Source of the DNA: Odiellus spinosus
Taxonomy: Eukaryota > Arthropoda > Arachnida > Opiliones > Phalangiidae
Assembly: GCA_963920705.1 (NCBI GenBank)
Contig: OY987227.1
Span: 23,151,434-23,215,433, forward strand
Length of the DNA: 64,000 nucleotides
Direction: 5' to 3'
This document shows, piece by piece, positions 33,401-46,600 of this stretch. Position 1 is the first letter of the stretch. The number at the start of each line of letters is the position of its first letter. The position numbers and the translations under genes were made by a program. Under the pieces are notes generated by a model. That model was not told the DNA's origin. It made no database searches and saw only the letters and a program-made list of their open reading frames with translations.

Positions 33401-33528
33401 AAATTTATAAAACTACGATTGCTGGCTTATTATGTAGAAATACCGAACTAGTGGATATTCAGGAAAATATCCTTTTGATGCCTAGCGGGTATGTTAACAG
33501 AAATCTTCCCGCCAGAGACAATATATGA
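30461..33528 (+). CDS. Animal haem peroxidase (peroxinectin/chorion-peroxidase class), 5' exons not found
   Basis: Oxidoreductase using hydrogen peroxide; in arthropods such enzymes act in cuticle or chorion cross-linking and immunity. Nine exons: 30461-30522, 30593-30829, 30884-31060, 31131-31220, 31281-31475 (or 31478), 31583-31908, 31975-32435, 32502-32683, 33389-33528. Phases agree throughout and give about 623 codons. Family landmarks in order: NGSCNNLDHPCWG, LLPPDYG, the distal-histidine motif WGQFIDHDF, INTETSFIDASSIYGL, LFIREHNRI, the proximal-histidine region CRYGHSE, DIERGRDHGLPSY and VGPTYACILTEHFRRL. The protein ends in VNRNLPARDNI. The first exon here starts after a good acceptor (TATTTTCAG) in mid-codon, so a signal-peptide exon must lie upstream; I could not locate it. 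The intron between the first two exons (30523-30592) is inferred from the frame change; its donor GTGAAG is weak. Confidence 0.92.
33107..33245 (+). repeat. CTTTAAA-type dispersed repeat, copy 1 (first part)
   Basis: Shares AGCTCTGGCCCAA, ACAAATGTTCTCTAAAA and a final CCCTTTAAA with 49437-49570 and, more weakly, 57645-57782. Confidence 0.65.
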
Positions 33529-33539
33529 TAATATAAATC

Positions 33540-33738
33540 CTAACTACGTCCCAACCTTGAAAAAAGGCAACATTTTCCGTAGAAAAGGGTTCTATTTAGC
33601 GGCTGTTTTTGTTAGTTTCAAGCTTGGGAAAAGTATAGATAATCCTATACTTTGTGGCAACCTTGAAAAAAGGCAACATCTTCGATAGAAACGGGTGTTT
33701 TTTAACGGCTCTTTTATCCGTTTCCAAAATTCTTTTAT
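33540..33738 (-). repeat. Dispersed dimeric repeat, copy 2 (inverted)
   Basis: Reverse-complement counterpart of 26999-27190. Both halves begin with AACCTTGAAAAAAGGCAACA. It starts about 10 bp after the peroxidase stop codon, so it probably supplies most of that gene's 3' UTR. Confidence 0.75.
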
Positions 33739-34174
33739 AGAAAGGCCTATTTCCGACAAAACCTTTTTTCGTATTTACATAGCTTTGCGGTAAAATTCTA
33801 TAAAGGGGCAGTTGCATGCATGGATTAGTTTTTAGTTACGTCAGGAGTATGCAAAAACGCCCAAAAGGAGTTAGTTATTATAGACTGCTGTTACGTTTAT
33901 CCTAATGAAAAGGGAATGTAAACGCCTCTCTTATATGGGGTCCACAACGAATTTCAAGATTTGCCACCAGGGTAATTCATATCTGATAATTTTAGTACTG
34001 GTTAACATACAAGCCTATGAGGGCTCTTCCGTGAAGAACGCCTTAGAGTTTAAAGTTTCAATAGTGTGAACTTAAACAATTAGGAGAAGCGAGTTGAGTA
34101 GCTAAATACAAATGTAGCTTATTTCCCTTTAAAAATATATTATCTAGAACTGTATCCTTTAAAAGCCCTATCTT

Positions 34175-34330
34175 CTCTGAACTTTACCCCTTTAAAATGT
34201 TCTTCCCTTAAGCACACAGCCTAGCTTTGACTGTACAATTTACTATGGTCAACGTCGTCTGCTTAGCAAGAAAAAAAATGGACTTTAAAGGGACTTTAAA
34301 AATCGCAGATAGTCCCTTTAAAATCAGCCT
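34175..34330 (+). repeat. CTTTAAA-type dispersed repeat, second part
   Basis: Contains CACACAGCCTAGCTTTGACT and CAACGTCGTCTGCT, both also in 49620-49675, among several CCCTTTAAA motifs. At 49437-49700 the two parts are adjacent; here they are about 0.9 kb apart. Confidence 0.65.
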
Positions 34331-34482
34331 ATATAAGCACTTGGCACATCGGGCTTAAAATTTTCCATGCGCAATTCTTTTCTCTACTTTTTCTTTAAAC
34401 TGTGGAAGGTATTCAACCCCTTTTAACCCCTCGCTGATTACATGATCCATACATCATCATGCCGCGCCCCACATTATTAGCA

Positions 34483-34656
34483 TATAGGGAGACAGCAAAG
34501 AGCCAAGGGGGAAAGAAAGCCGGACGTCATGGAACCCCCTTACTGGAGGAGCTCTTGTAAGAGCGAATACTGTAACTCCCTCACTGAGGGGAATGACACA
34601 GAGGTGAGAGATAGAAACCTCTGACGTGTCAATGTCTCCCTTGCTGACTCCCTATA
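34483..34656. mobile_element. Possible small inverted-repeat element
   Basis: TATAGGGAGACAGCAA (34483-34498) is mirrored at 34641-34656 with one mismatch. The inside has further small hairpins (GCTCTTGTAAGAGC). No target duplication is clear. Confidence 0.4.
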
Positions 34657-37620
34657 CGGGATTAAAACAGATTTTAAACAACAGTCTTGGCTGTTACATT
34701 CGATGGATCTTCTTGGCTTTTTTTCTCCTAGTTATTGACGAGATAGGGCTGGTAGCTTTTCTTCTAAAATTTGAGACTGATCGGGACCTTTCCAAGGGTA
34801 GGCTGGAGATACTCAATTCCTCGTACTTGGCTACGTTCGCACTAGTGTATCTAAAAAAGCTGACGTATTACGGCTAAAGTTTATGTAAATTTTAATACAT
34901 TCAAAGGTTCATAACTTACTCCAGAAATGTAGTTAACATGAGTTAGCGAAACAATTTTCCCGAAAAATTTCGCTTCCATGCTTCAGTGGTCTTTCTGGAG
35001 ATTTTTAGTCGGGAAGAGAGGTGCGACCGCACTTGTCGTGTATTGTCTTCCCTTCGTACTCGCACTCGTACTCGCACTCGCACTCGTACTCCTGATATTC
35101 AAGAGGGGTTGATGCCTTCACTTCACTCACGCTGTGAATAAATTTACAAATTTTTGATACATTACTCTCAACTAAGTTACACTTTAAATTAAATAAAATT
35201 GTAGCTGAGAATAAGCTAAGTAGAATCAGTTAACTCCACCACTAACCTTGGCAGGCATTTTTGGTTAAGTTTAGCAGGATAAACAACCATGCCCCTTTGA
35301 AAGCCGAGACTTGCTTAAAAAAATGGGACTAAAAGTCCAAAGGGGGTTCTTTCATACACCTGATAACAGTTTTTTTTTTTTTTTTTTCTTCAAAAGAGAT
35401 AATCTTATCCTGAGCTGCGATGAAATTAAAGCAGCCACCAAGATGAATCTATCAATCTTTTCGACCAAACTAGGGGAAAAATAAAATTGTTCTATGAATG
35501 AATAGAAGAAAAAAAGAAAACTTAAATACCAATAATTAATTTATAATGAAATATTTTACGACAGGGTTGAAATGTAAATTACAATTTTTTTTTGTACAAA
35601 CTGCGGAAAAAATCAAAAGTAAAATAAAATTGAGGGGATGAAAGATGTTTGCGACTTTTGTCTCTCTCTGTCGATCAATCTTTCGCTTCTTAAAAACTTT
35701 TAATTTACAAAACAAAAACGAAAACAAAACCCTGTGGCAAAAAAAATTCCAATTTTTTTTTTTTTTTTTCATCGCGCGCGCGTTCATTTTTCAAGGGCAA
35801 TTAATGGAACTCTTTAAATAATCATTCAGTGAGAGATGTTTTAATGTTTTGGTATGAAGTTCATTATTTTTTTTTTTTTACAACATACCATTTAAAAGCT
35901 GCAATCGGTGATTTATCTTTACATAAGACGCAGATTTTTTATGTTTTTATCGTTTGTATTTTTTTTTGCCACAAATATACAAATATATTCACACAGTGTA
36001 CAGGTAAAGTAACCGAGCCAATGGCTGCTGGTTCTACTTTTTTTTATTTTCAATCGAGCTCTCTCGCATGGGCAAGAAGTTCATCTCGAGACTCTTCACA
36101 TTTTTTTTTTTGCTAGACTTAATCCGTGCACGTTTGATAATTAATTTAATTTATTTCTTATTTTTCAGCAATATGATTTCGAACTAGGACAATTTGTTTG
36201 TTTTCTACACAAGGGGGAAATCATTTTGAAGAAATTGACGCTATTGCATATATTTTATAATATCACCCCATTTCGATTTATAGATAAAATCATTTAATTT
36301 TTTGCGTTTTATTTTGTTTGAAATTTTTTTTTTTTTTATTATTTTTTTGAGGTTCACGTTGGGTAAAATGTCTTTGAACTCGACTTTTGAAGTAAGAAAG
36401 CTTTACTATTTACAAAATCTTTCGCGGGTGTCTTATTACAGATATATAAAAACAAGGGGCTGTACATTTTATCGTCTGTAATGATTGAAGGGGTGGGGCG
36501 AGAGTCAAGAACAATTTTTAGGATGTCAGGGCGTTCAGAGTCAAAGGTCAAGGGCGTGTTAAAAAGAGAAAAAGTTTAAGAATAATACCTTAATTTTTTT
36601 CACGTCTCGTTATTTTAACAGCCAAATATAATCTTTTTTTAAACTAAGCTTTATTTTACTAAAAATGCTTTATCTCTCTTTGTAAGTCTTAAAAACAGTG
36701 ACGTATTTTACAAAAAAAAAACCCCAACAAAACGAAAAATGAGAAATTGGAAGTATAGTGAGCAATTTATCTGTAGGCAAGAACACGCGTGGAAACGAAA
36801 CAACCTAACGTCACAAACGCGTATTCTTATTTTGTATGTTTATTTTCCGACAAAAATAAATGCAATTTACTCTATATATTTTTGTTGTTGTCCGTGTCTC
36901 AGAGGTGATTCGTCACTTATTCACGCACTCTTGTTAATAAGGGACACCAGAAACAGATTTCGCGACTTTTTCTCCACACGTTTTTAGAAATAAGAGACAA
37001 AACGCTAGCGACTGGCGGCGCAATTATCGCGTTTTCTTTCCTTTTCTTTTTTAAACCGCACTAACTCTTAAAATTCCATTCTTCTTCGTTTATGATATTT
37101 ACAAAGTATCGTACTGTATATACTCTACTGACTTTTTGATGATACAGGCATTTCCCTCCGCAGTTTGAGCGAGGGTTTCTTTCTTTTCACGAGCCTCAAA
37201 TTCGGGACAGAACTCCTGGGCAGAGAGTGTGCGCAACCCGTTTTCTCACTGGAATTCCACACTCATCTCTATTAATTAGTTACTCAAGACTGACATTTTG
37301 CGCTACCTATGGCTGTCTTTGGATATACGTCGTCTTTTTGTCGCAGGTATCGTTAACGCCGTTTCACATTGGTCTAAAAATGTCCCAAAAAATATAACAC
37401 CCATCAAATTAATAAAAAAAGATTTGAATACACAAGCAAACTAAACAATTTCACTTTTTATTAGCTTAAAATTTTAAGTAATACGTTTGATATCAAATCT
37501 CTAACTATTTTGAGTTTAATCACGAATGCAAAAACGTAACAAATAAAAAATTTAAACAATAATGAAAATTGAAAATGATAAAAATTGCGAAGATGAATGA
37601 GCAATGATGAAATAGTTAAT
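34657..37620. other. AT-rich region between the peroxidase and NCOA6 genes
   Basis: No gene is recognisable. It holds many T runs (35363-35388, 35753-35770, 35866-35880, 36326-36338). The part nearest NCOA6 may be its 3' UTR: TTTATT at 37457-37462 is a possible AATAAA signal on -. Confidence 0.5.
35051..35093. repeat. Short 6-bp tandem repeat
   Basis: About seven copies of ACTCGY (CTCGTACTCGCACTCG pattern), ordinary simple sequence. Confidence 0.85.
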
Positions 37621-40600
37621 TTATCTTAGTGAACTTCTAAGATTATATTTTTTAAAAAGGGGAGTTTTACCAGTGGAGCCGCCAGATCGTGTCTTTCTTT
37701 TGGCCGGTTGAGGTAATTCGAAAGAGGTTTCCTCTTTGTTTTGCGTTGGTATGGGGGAATAAGAGGTTGGAATACTCGGAGACCCAACAGATGATGAGGT
37801 CACCTCGCATTCCTTCGATTGATTGGTTCCCCTAGACCCAGATCTCGCTGAAATGAAAACAGAGTTAACTAGCTTCTCTCATTCAATCAAAAAGGATTTC
37901 TCAACTCACCTTGGTATTTTTTAACTTTCTCAACAGATTTCTCTCGTTGTTCATTGTTGGTTCTGACACGTCTGCCATCGCGGTAGATGGGTTTTCGTAC
38001 CACTACCGCGTTGACTTTATTTTTCGTCGCCTCACTAATGCTACTTTTTCTTTTCCACTTCCTTGTATTCACTCCACCTCCATCGGAAATCTCGTCAGAA
38101 TCGTCTTTGGAAAGAAGCTGCTGTTTTTGACGGGAATTACGCGTGCGAATAAAACTTTTGTCTTCATCAGTGGCCGGTAAAGGGGCGTTGCTTAATTTCG
38201 CCCGTGACTTGTTAACCAGCTCACTGAGAGATAAATCGTCTTCGCTAGAGCATTCCGATTCACTTCCTGCATTTGTTTCAAATGTATTAAGTTAAAATCT
38301 TAAAAATAAATTATTTTAGTGAAGAGTTACCTTTCGTTTTTCCTTTCCTGTACAAATCTTCTTGTTTCTTTTTAACCCAATTAATTTTTTCTCCATCTTT
38401 CTCGAGGAACTTGTTGTTTTTCTCAGCCGTCGCACATTGTTCTTCTTTGACCCTGTTACTCATCAATCTTTTTGGACTGTCTTCAACACCCATGCACGCT
38501 TTGATCAACTCAGCCGCATTCTCTGAACATTTTCTTTTAACGGGTTTCGAGAACATAACCGTTTCTTTAGACTCTCCCTTGGTCTTCGAGGTGTAGAGTT
38601 TTTCTTCTCTAGTCGTTGTTTCTTGTTCCTCTTCATCTTCGTCGTCATCATCGTCAATTACGACCACTTCGGGCGAGTGTTCTGCGGGTTGAGCCGTTCT
38701 TAATTTGTCCCCAGTCGAGACTGCAGGGTTATTGGAGAGTTCTGAAGGTGAACTATTCCTTGGACGGACAGTTTCTGGGGAGAGAGGCGCCGAGGAGACG
38801 GATTTTGTAGTCTTTGAAGAGGCATTGTCGCTATTATTTTCCTCCAGACTATCGGAGTCACTATCTTTAACCGTTACTATTTGGCATTCTTCCAAGGCTG
38901 GGGTCTCATCCATTAATTTTTCAATTTTAATATCATCCCTAGGAAGTTGGCTTAGGGAAAGTTTAGAACTTTCCACCAGTGTCGTTTTGTCTTTTTGGGT
39001 CGCTTCTTTTTCGATATCTAGTTTGACTTCTACACTCTCATTTGTGGCTAGTTTGTGAGAAACTGAGCTATTTGTAGGGATATCCGCTGTATGGGTTGAT
39101 TCAGCTTTATCAATCTCTCCGGAATCTCCTAACTGACTAATGTTAGGCAAAGTTTCCTTTTCTATCAGCTCCTCTTTTTCAATCTTTACTTTCGGAGGAA
39201 CCTTAACAGTCTCGTTTTCTTGCTTGATCATGACAGGAGTTTCAACCTGGTGAGTTTTACTCTTTTCAGAATCAAGCAAACGTCTATTACCCTCCACTGT
39301 GGTGGCATTTGATTCTTCGATAGTTTGCGCGGTAACTTGAGCGGTTTCTTCAGTGCTTTTTCCACTTGATATCAAACTAGCGGGAGGCGCGCCGAGGCTA
39401 GGAACGATTTTAAGAGACGAGGAGGCTCCAGTGACCACCACGGATTTTACGACTACCGTCGTTGTCCTCGGACTGGTTTGAGATATCGTTGTCGGGGAAT
39501 TGGTACTTTTAACTTTGGAAACCACCAATCTTACCGGTGAGGGCGAACTGGTGACATTTCCGCCAGAAACCACAGCGGAAGATGAGGGGGAACCAGACCC
39601 TGGTAAAGTAGAGTGACTCGTTTGCGAAGACTGACCGATTATTTCAAAAAGAGTTGAACTACTCGAACGTCCAGAAAAGGCGGGTGAACACGAAGAGGGC
39701 AGGGCGACAAGTTTGATGGGGACAGATTTCGCGGATTGTTTAAGAGGAACCATCATGCTCCCCGCAGAAGCGTTTGATGAGAGCAAGGAATGAGCGTGTG
39801 TCGCTCCCGAGGAGCTTTTAATAATTAGGGTAACTTTTCCTGGCTCCCCGCAGCTGAAAACTCCTCGATTACAGGTTAAGAGTGTGTTCAGAGACGGATT
39901 TAAGACTGGGTTATTCGCCGAGGCCACCAAAGTCTGCGAAGTTGAAGCAGTGGTCACGCAAGTGACGCTAATTCCATCGGTTTTCGACGTCGTGACGAGT
40001 AGAGAGCGCGTCAATGGCGTACCAGAATCAGCTAAAACGACAGTTTGTCTAACAGGTAAAACTCCGGGCTTTTCTGAGGGCTCAGGCCCGCTTTTATTTT
40101 CACTAGAATGTGGCGGAGGAAGTCCACTCGAAATGTCTTGAGCACAGCCATTTACGGTAATGGCGGAACCTGCGGGGGCAGTGGCAGCCACCGAAGTTGT
40201 GGAAGACTTGGCTTCGGAAATTGCATATGGTGTAGAGACGGTGGCCACCACAGATGGAACAATGGGGTAGGACACACCACCACCACTCACTTTACTGTTT
40301 TCGGTTTTAATATTGCACAAATTTGAGGCTAGAAGGGAGGTTTCCCGGGAATCCTGGGACGAACTCAGAGAGTCATTTTTAATTTCTGCCTCGTTAGAAA
40401 GACCAGTTGCGTCAATGTCAGGTTTAGAAATCAAATTTGAAGGCTTCTCCTTGGTTTCATCTAGAAACGCCATTTTTTCAACCATATCAGAACCTTCTAC
40501 AGTGAAGAATAATATTAGTAAAACATCCTTTCAAAAAAATGAGCTTCCCTCAATTAAAAGTGACCAAAATATTAGAAGTTTAATAAATGGATATACAACA

Positions 40601-43600
40601 AAACCTAAACTTAACCCACTGCACCTAAAAATTACCAGGAAACCATATAAGTTACACTGGGAAATAATATGTATCCATATACCCATTCATAGGTTGATTT
40701 TACCAAAAAAGGTGGGTACTTTTGTTCAAATAGTCAACCATCTCAAAAAAAATATTATTTGTCTCAATCTATTTTTATTTTTTCCTGAAGTGTTGGTAAC
40801 TACGAGCGGCTATATAAGAAATAAGGGCTAATCGGGGACTTGGGGAAGGAAAGACGTTATGATGATGTTATTGATGATTGGCGGTGATGATGTTTCAAAA
40901 CGTTTGCAAGCCAGTCCCATATTTGGAAGCTGAACAGGGCCAAATAGGGTTCTTTAAGAATTCCCAGTATAATTTCTAAAAAAATATTTACTACTATACT
41001 CTTGAAGGTATATCTTTAACTCACAGCCTAATTTATTTTTAAAATTGTTTAACTCCCTTAATATAGGCATTTTGCAAAAGTCTACGTTAGTTTCGAATTT
41101 TACTTAATGCCTTATTTTCAAAGGTTTTCCAAGATGTTTCCAGGTTTCATTAACTTTTCCAATCTTTCCCTAGTTTTTTAGCAAGATTCCCCTGATTTCT
41201 CAAATTTTTCCCAGATTGTTTTTGAAATAATGAAATTTTTCGTACTCTTGCAGTTTTGACTTTTTGAATATTTTGATAAGAACTGTTCATGTCTGAAGTA
41301 TTTTGACTTTAAATTTAAAATGTTTTTAGTTTTTAGATTTAAAAATGTGGAGAGCGGTCGTGCTTTTTTTATATCTCTTGCGAGAAACGTTATCAAAACG
41401 TAAATTCAAGAGAGCTCATAATAAGTTTATAAAGTTTTGCTAGAGATTTTCTATTGTAGTCAGCGTACAGTAAAGGTAAACTGTTCATCATTCCATCATG
41501 AATGAGTCAGTTGTTAAACCGAAATCCTAAATGTAAATTAAAGTACTTATGGTTAAACCGTTAAACCAAAGACTTTTTGTCATTGTTACTCAAATATGAA
41601 GTTCTAAGTAAAAGGTATATTATACAGTATTTGGAAAACCAATTACACTAATTTTTCCAGTGAATTTTGCCTGATATTTTTAAAGCATCTAAGGTTTTGG
41701 AAAATACTAATAAAAACTATGAATTTCGCTGATTAAGGTTGTACCAACTTAGTGTCATTGAAGTTCATGATAAGTACTGAAATTTCCTGATTTATGTCAA
41801 AAATTTTAAGATTCACTATTCAAATTCCCAGATATTTCCAGGTTTGTTTGAACCCTGAGTAATATATTTTTGATATGTGTTTAAATTGAACTATTTCAAA
41901 ATTTAAGCACAAAATACTTCAGACAAGTTTGTTTGAATTCTTTTACAAAATGCTACAAGTCCAGTCATTTTTGTAAAATAATTTTGTAAACATTACTACT
42001 TATTCGCAATTTTTTGACTCAATTATAAAATTACTAGACTGTTACTGAATTTTCCAGCTTTGAGAAAAAAAAATGAAGTTCAATAAACCACTTACTATTG
42101 GAAGAATCACCGGATAGTTCCAACTTTGGTTTAACGCTCTCTAAGAATGATTCTTCCTTAACCGTTTTATCAACTCGAGTTCTTGTCCCGACGGAAGACG
42201 CGTTACCTTCACTCAGTCCTTTGGTTTGAGCCGCGTCAGGAGGGCGCTGATCATTACCTTTCTTGAAAGTTCGATTGACAATATTTTTTGACTGTTTATT
42301 TCGAGACCAATAGTCATCTAGAGAATCGCCACTAGATTCTTCGTTAAAAGCGTTACCATTCTCGGTGATCTTGGTCTCACTAACTCGTGTTTTATTATCA
42401 ATTAAAATTCTTTTTTCAAAGAGGGTGTCAGCGGATTCTCTATCGCGAATGGAACCGTGGTTGAAATAGAGGCATTGGGTCTCTCCGCCGCTGGTCGAAG
42501 CTAAAGCGGATGATTTCAGGTTGATGAGTTTATTTCCTATGGCAAATATTTTGGTCGAATAGGCGGTGGTTGGGTTGGCGGATTCCGCAGTGGGAGAAGA
42601 AGCGTTCGTATTTAAGGTCACCGCATCACCCCCCGAGATGTCTTTGTCAAAATTGATGAGGGAAGGAATGGGCATGCTCTCGGGAGAGCCGATGGCCGAC
42701 CCAGAGGTCGCGCTTGTTCCTGCAGAAACGGCGTCACGAACCAAAGGCACTTCTAGGACTCGGGAAACGCGTTGTTTAAGGGGGAGGGGATCAATCCCGA
42801 TGAGTTTCGTTTGAAACTCTCTTTTGAAGTTCACAAGGCACACTGTATCGGCGGCTCGATTGTCGTAAACGCCAACTTCTCGATTTCTAAGCGAATCAAG
42901 ATTTTTAACCACTGGGCTTTCCAAACGTTTAGACACTCCCTCCACGCGATTTTCGGTGAAATTTGGGGCGTGATTAAAGCCTTCGTTCGAAGATACCTCT
43001 ACTACTTGAGAAGAAGAGGTGATGGTTGTACTTGTCGCTTGACCAGTTTTTTTAGCTTCCCATACCTGATTGGGCGCTTCAGGGTCTTGCGCGGAGGACA
43101 CTGCCTTCTCATTCGCCCCATTTTCAACTCCTTTACAGTTTGAGCTTACTTCGCACTTCAAAACCGCTCGCGTTTCTTTACTGAGTTCCGATTTCTCTTC
43201 TTCATCTTTCTCAGAGTCTTGGAACAATTCTTCTGGCAGAGTCTCCTGAATTTCTACTTTCCTCAGCATACTGCTCGGCAACTGTAGCGAATGACTAGTC
43301 TCTAGGGGCGATTCCAACAAAGGCAAACTGACCGAAGGAGGCTTGGAATCTATAGCCACAGACTGAAAAGACTTCTCGTCCACTGGGCTACACCGACTTT
43401 TTGATACCGGACTTTCCAATGAAGAGTCTTTCGCGCCTTCCTTCTCTTCGCAGACAGTCAGTGGTAGTTGAGGTAGGTTGGGGAATGAGGATTTTGCTTC
43501 TTTTTCTTCGCCTGAAATATAAAAATCAGTAAATTTACAGAGGCAATTTAAAACACTTTTAGGTTTCATACTTGGAATTTCTTTCGATAGAAGGGGTAAT

Positions 43601-46600
43601 GTCATTGGTGGTGGCAGTTTAGGAAAAGTTCCTTCGCTAGAGGAGACTGCGTCCGAAGAGGCTGAGTCGAGTAAAATCTTAGAATTGACCGCTTTAATGT
43701 ATCTCTGATTAGATGGCGTGGTTACCGCGTGATTAACAACAGTTCTCAATTCCGTTTGCTCTGATGGTATGATTTTATCATCGTTCTTGAAACTTTTAGA
43801 AGTTTCTGAGAAACTGTCATCAGTATTTTGAGAAGTGTTAGAACTTAAAACGTTAGATTCCGAAACACGAATAGCTCGGGCATCTATCAGGCTGTTTGGC
43901 GTCGAAATTTGTTTACCACTTTCGGCTGACTGAACGATGGAGCCTCCAGACAAGAGTTTTTGTTCTCTAATTCGATCATTTAAGGTCACTCCGTACAACT
44001 TGGTTTTGCGATACTCTCTCGTAGATTCATTCTTCGATAGGTTTAATCTTCGACTGACACTTTCTTCTTTCTGAGTGCCAACTGCGTAATCAGCAGATTT
44101 AAACAATTTTGAGGCGCGAATTTTCTTTTGATCAAGTTTGGAACTGTCCACCAGATGGTTGGGAACTTCGGCATTCGGGGTAGAAGAGCCTTCTTTTCTG
44201 GGACTCACAACTACGGCAGCATTGGGTCCTCTCAGCGATATATGCAAGGGTGGAACTTTTGGCTCCATACCGTGATTCTTCTTGGCATTAGGAACGCTAA
44301 CAAACACAACATCCGCTTTAGAAGCGACGGTAAATCCCGATTCAGCATTTGCTTTTCTTTTAACTTCGAGATCCTTCGAATCTTTGATCGTTCGCTGGTC
44401 AATTTTTAACCTTAGTTTTAGTTCGCCTGGTGTGGAGCCCGCGCTAGAAACAGTTACGGTAGATGGCCCACCAGAAGCGTTAACCAGAGCAGTAGAGGTT
44501 TGGCTACTTGTTGCGGCGCTAACGTTAGTTTCCGTCTCGGAATGAATTGACTGAACACAGACATTTTCCCGGTCACCATCCTTGTTACTTTCTGAAGGTA
44601 AGAATTCGGTCGAAGACTGAGAAATATCCGTATTAGATTTACTAATACCAGAGTCTGTATCGGAAAAGACATTTAAGCGAGTATCTTTGCCATCTCTCTC
44701 GGCTTGTCCATTCTCGGAAGTTTCCATTTCGCCTTCCAGAAACAGTGGCGATTCTTCTTCCTCTTCGTCACTCGCCATCGGTTCTAAGTGTCCGGTAAAT
44801 GGATTGATTAGCCGTTTCGTTTTATTATCATCGCCTAGCGGTGACGAAGGCCAAGTTAAATTGTCCGTACCGCTTGGAGTTTTCCGGCGCGAGAGGTTCT
44901 CCGAAGAGTCTTTCAGTAGACTAGACGCCAATCTGGCAGCCAGACTGCTTCGCGCAAAAGACTGTGCGAACTGACGAGAAGGCGAGTGAACTTGACGAAG
45001 TACGGGAGGCGGATGAAGATTGGGCGGCGCTTCGACCCGCGGTTGCCCCTGAGCCTGAGGATGAATAAGAGGTATATTGCGACGTGATCCTGTCTGCTGA
45101 TCTTGAGTCTTTTTCAACTCCGAGTCATTCGTCACTTTCGAGACGTAAGAACTGGACGGGATCTTGCTAGTTTGCGCAGTGTTAACTGGGAGATAGACCG
45201 ACGGTTGCCCAATTCCCATTTCTTCCGATATTAGGCCAGGGGCGGCGGGCAGTGTGGTTTTTTCTTTGGGTCTGCGCGCTTTTCTTTTCTTTTTCTGTGA
45301 CTGTCCCGTGTCATCGGGGGCGGGCGGAGGCAGCATTTTTGTGGGAGCTTGGCGATGCGAGCCCGTCCCTCGAGCGTCACTTTGTAATAAATTAACCAGA
45401 AGGGGGCTAGATTGGGCAATGTTTGCTCTGACGGAAAGGGATGTAGTAGTCGCCGTCGTAATCGGCGGTGCGCTTATTCTAGAGGCTAAATCGCTTAAAA
45501 CAGAAGCTGGGTTAGGTGTTTGAACGGGGGACACCGGTGGTGTTGAAGGCGTTAGAGGGCGCGAAGCGAGCGGAATACTAGGTGACTGAGTTTGAATCGC
45601 ATTGCTGCCGCTAATCGAACTGGCCGCGTTAAAATGAGAATACTGAGGTGAAGAAAAATTCAATGAGACACCACCCACGGTTGTTGGGGTGCTGGTCGTA
45701 GTCGCCGTTGAATTGGGATGTAAACCCAAAGCATTTGTTGCGCTATTGGAGTTACTTCCGCTATGCTTTGTGTTCATCGCGTGTGTCATACTAGCAAAAG
45801 GGAAGGGCCCGAAATTTGTTTGAGAGCGGCCGGAGGAACCGGCGGCAGCCACTAAAAGTCTATTAGCTTTAGACGCTCCGGCAGAACTTCCGGCCAAAAA
45901 TGGTAAATCGGAGCAAGCTGGCGCAACCACATTAGGAGAGCGAAATCCGATATCTCGAGATACAGGCAAAGCCGCGGGAGAAGATATTCTTCTTTTGGGC
46001 GCCTGAGAAGTTGATGGTACCGACAACCTGTGGTCCAGCGAATTTCCATCTTCTAACAAAATAGGCGAGACTGAAGTTGATGACGGTGTCGGATTTCCTC
46101 CTCGTTGACTCAGGTATTGCACGATATTCTTTCTTCTAGCTTCAGCATTGCTGGGTCCTGGTTGATTCTCAGGAACCGGTTGATCAAATTGGCGGTTTAC
46201 GCCACCGGAAGTTGGCACCGAAGAGCCACTGGCTTCCGAGCTCAGAGTATTTTCATCCGGTTTGCTTAAAACTATCTCTCTGGTTTCTCCATATTCCCCC
46301 GCCAACGTTAATGATATTATCTAAGCAAGAATAAAAATTATTAGAGAAAGTTTCAACTTTTATTTAAAAAAATGTACGTACCTGGTCCCCCTCAGTTTGC
46401 ACGGATAAAATACCGAGCTGACGCAATGCTTGGTCACCTTGCTCGGCTAACTGGCGTAACCGAGCCGCAGCCTCTTTCGGAATACTGAAAGTCACACGAA
46501 CGCTGTTCCATGGTTCTACTTTCCTCACCCTCAGAGGCTTCTCAGCTACAATAAAATACACTTCAGTTTCACCACTCTATACACTTCAGTTTCACCACTC

